From assembly GCA_030646595.1 (NCBI GenBank), contig JAUSKS010000211.1, positions 1 to 7,845 on the forward strand: a stretch of DNA of 7,845 bases, written 5' to 3'. Positions within the stretch are counted from its first letter, which is position 1; each line of letters starts with the position of its first letter. A program made the translations under genes and the position numbers. This document shows positions 7,176 to 7,845 of this stretch, piece by piece. The notes beneath the pieces are model-generated. The model saw only the letters and a program-made list of their open reading frames with translations. It was not told the DNA's origin and searched no databases. This DNA comes from Gallionellaceae bacterium. Its GTDB lineage: Bacteria; Pseudomonadota; Gammaproteobacteria; Burkholderiales; Gallionellaceae.

Positions 7176-7845
7176 GTACTAAATCCAGTGCCAAGATAGC
7201 AGCGGCTGCTAGCGAAAATAAATTATCCTGCCCGATAGTCTTATTGGTAGATGACCAGGCGATGGTGGCAGAAGCCATACGACGCATGCTGGATGAGACA
7301 GATATTGAATTTCATTATTGCTCAGAAGCCAAGGCGGCCCTGGCGCAAGCTAGCGAAATCAAGCCCACCATTATTTTGCAGGACCTGGTTATGCCCGACA
7401 TGGATGGTTATGCTTTGCTGAAATCTTATCGTAGCCATGCGCCTACTTCAGGCATACCAGTTATCGTTTTGTCATCCAGGGAAGACCCGAAAGATAAAAG
7501 CCGTGCTTTTGAAAATGGGGCCAGTGATTACCTGGTAAAACTGCCTGACCGGATAGAGTTGATCGCCCGTATTCGTGCACACTCTAAAAGCTATCTCCTG
7601 CAATTGCAGCGCGATGAGGTCTATCGCCAGATGGAAAAATTACAGGCGCAATTGACCGAAAGCAATAGCAAACTGGAAGAGAACAATACCATCTTGCAGC
7701 GTTTATCTACTCTGGATGGACTAACTGGCATTGCCAACCGCCGCTCTTTTGACGATACCCTGCTGCTCGAATGGCGTGCCGGCTTGCGCGACAAAACCAC
7801 GCTGGCGCTAGTCATGATGGATATAGATTTCTTTAAAAAATTTAA
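7172..7845 (+). CDS. wspR: WspR, receiver-GGDEF diguanylate cyclase response regulator (3' partial)
   Basis: This is the output of the pathway: phosphorylation by WspE promotes oligomerisation and synthesis of cyclic di-GMP from GTP. The first 224 residues are visible. After an Ala/Ser-rich lead (1-19) comes a receiver (about 21-136) with D27/D28 in LVDDQAM, phospho-acceptor D71 in ILQDLVMPDMDG, S101 and K123 in YLVKLPD. A coiled-coil stalk (about 138-180) contains QRDEVYRQMEKLQ and LTESNSKLEENNTI. The GGDEF domain begins with LSTLDGLTGIANRRSFD (178-194) and reaches the first metal-binding strand MMDIDFFKKF (215-224), where the window ends before the GGDEF motif and any inhibitory site. The ATG overlaps the wspF stop as ATGA, with a weak GGA seven bases upstream. 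The similarity to Pseudomonas WspR, as remembered, is strong throughout. The stalk looks one heptad longer. Confidence 0.95.
   Translation, partial: MSTKSSAKIAAAASENKLSCPIVLLVDDQAMVAEAIRRMLDETDIEFHYCSEAKAALAQASEIKPTIILQDLVMPDMDGYALLKSYRSHAPTSGIPVIVLSSREDPKDKSRAFENGASDYLVKLPDRIELIARIRAHSKSYLLQLQRDEVYRQMEKLQAQLTESNSKLEENNTILQRLSTLDGLTGIANRRSFDDTLLLEWRAGLRDKTTLALVMMDIDFFKKF

Overview
The window holds one co-directional operon on the + strand. It encodes a Wsp-type chemosensory pathway that ends in a diguanylate cyclase. The gene order is wspA (5' end outside the window), wspB, wspC, wspD, wspE, wspF, wspR (3' end outside the window). Every gene was assigned from its own motifs, and the order matches the wsp operon known from Pseudomonas. 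Base composition is roughly balanced. The set of genes points to a proteobacterium, probably beta or gamma; I lean towards a betaproteobacterium but cannot prove this from the sequence. Codon use looks even across the genes, and no mobile element, tRNA, rRNA or CRISPR array is visible.

Layout: positions 2-1321 are the cytoplasmic part of the chemoreceptor WspA, with remnants of one HAMP domain, two more HAMP domains and the signalling hairpin. Positions 1338-1808 are a short CheW adaptor (WspB). Positions 1831-3123 are a CheR methyltransferase with a C-terminal TPR region (WspC). Positions 3156-3854 are a second CheW with a cysteine-containing N-terminal extension (WspD). Positions 3854-6133 are a CheA kinase fused to a receiver (WspE). 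Positions 6141-7175 are a CheB methylesterase (WspF). From 7172 to the window end lies a receiver-GGDEF response regulator (WspR), cut before its GGDEF motif. The genes are packed tightly: gaps are 16, 22, 32 and 7 bases, and two junctions overlap (1 base at 3854, 4 bases at 7172-7175). No intergenic stretch exceeds 32 bases. I see no internal terminator or convincing promoter, so the transcript should start upstream of the window and continue past it.

How it works, from knowledge of the family: WspA senses a signal, in Pseudomonas linked to surface contact or envelope stress. It acts through WspB and WspD on the kinase WspE, which phosphorylates WspR and WspF. Phosphorylated WspR makes cyclic di-GMP and promotes biofilm formation. 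WspC methylates the receptor and WspF demethylates it, resetting the signal. The pathway itself is known. The less usual points are the serial HAMP domains in WspA, the four-cysteine N-terminus and altered adaptor motif of WspD, a six-codon reading frame just before wspD, and a WspR stalk that appears one heptad longer than the Pseudomonas protein.
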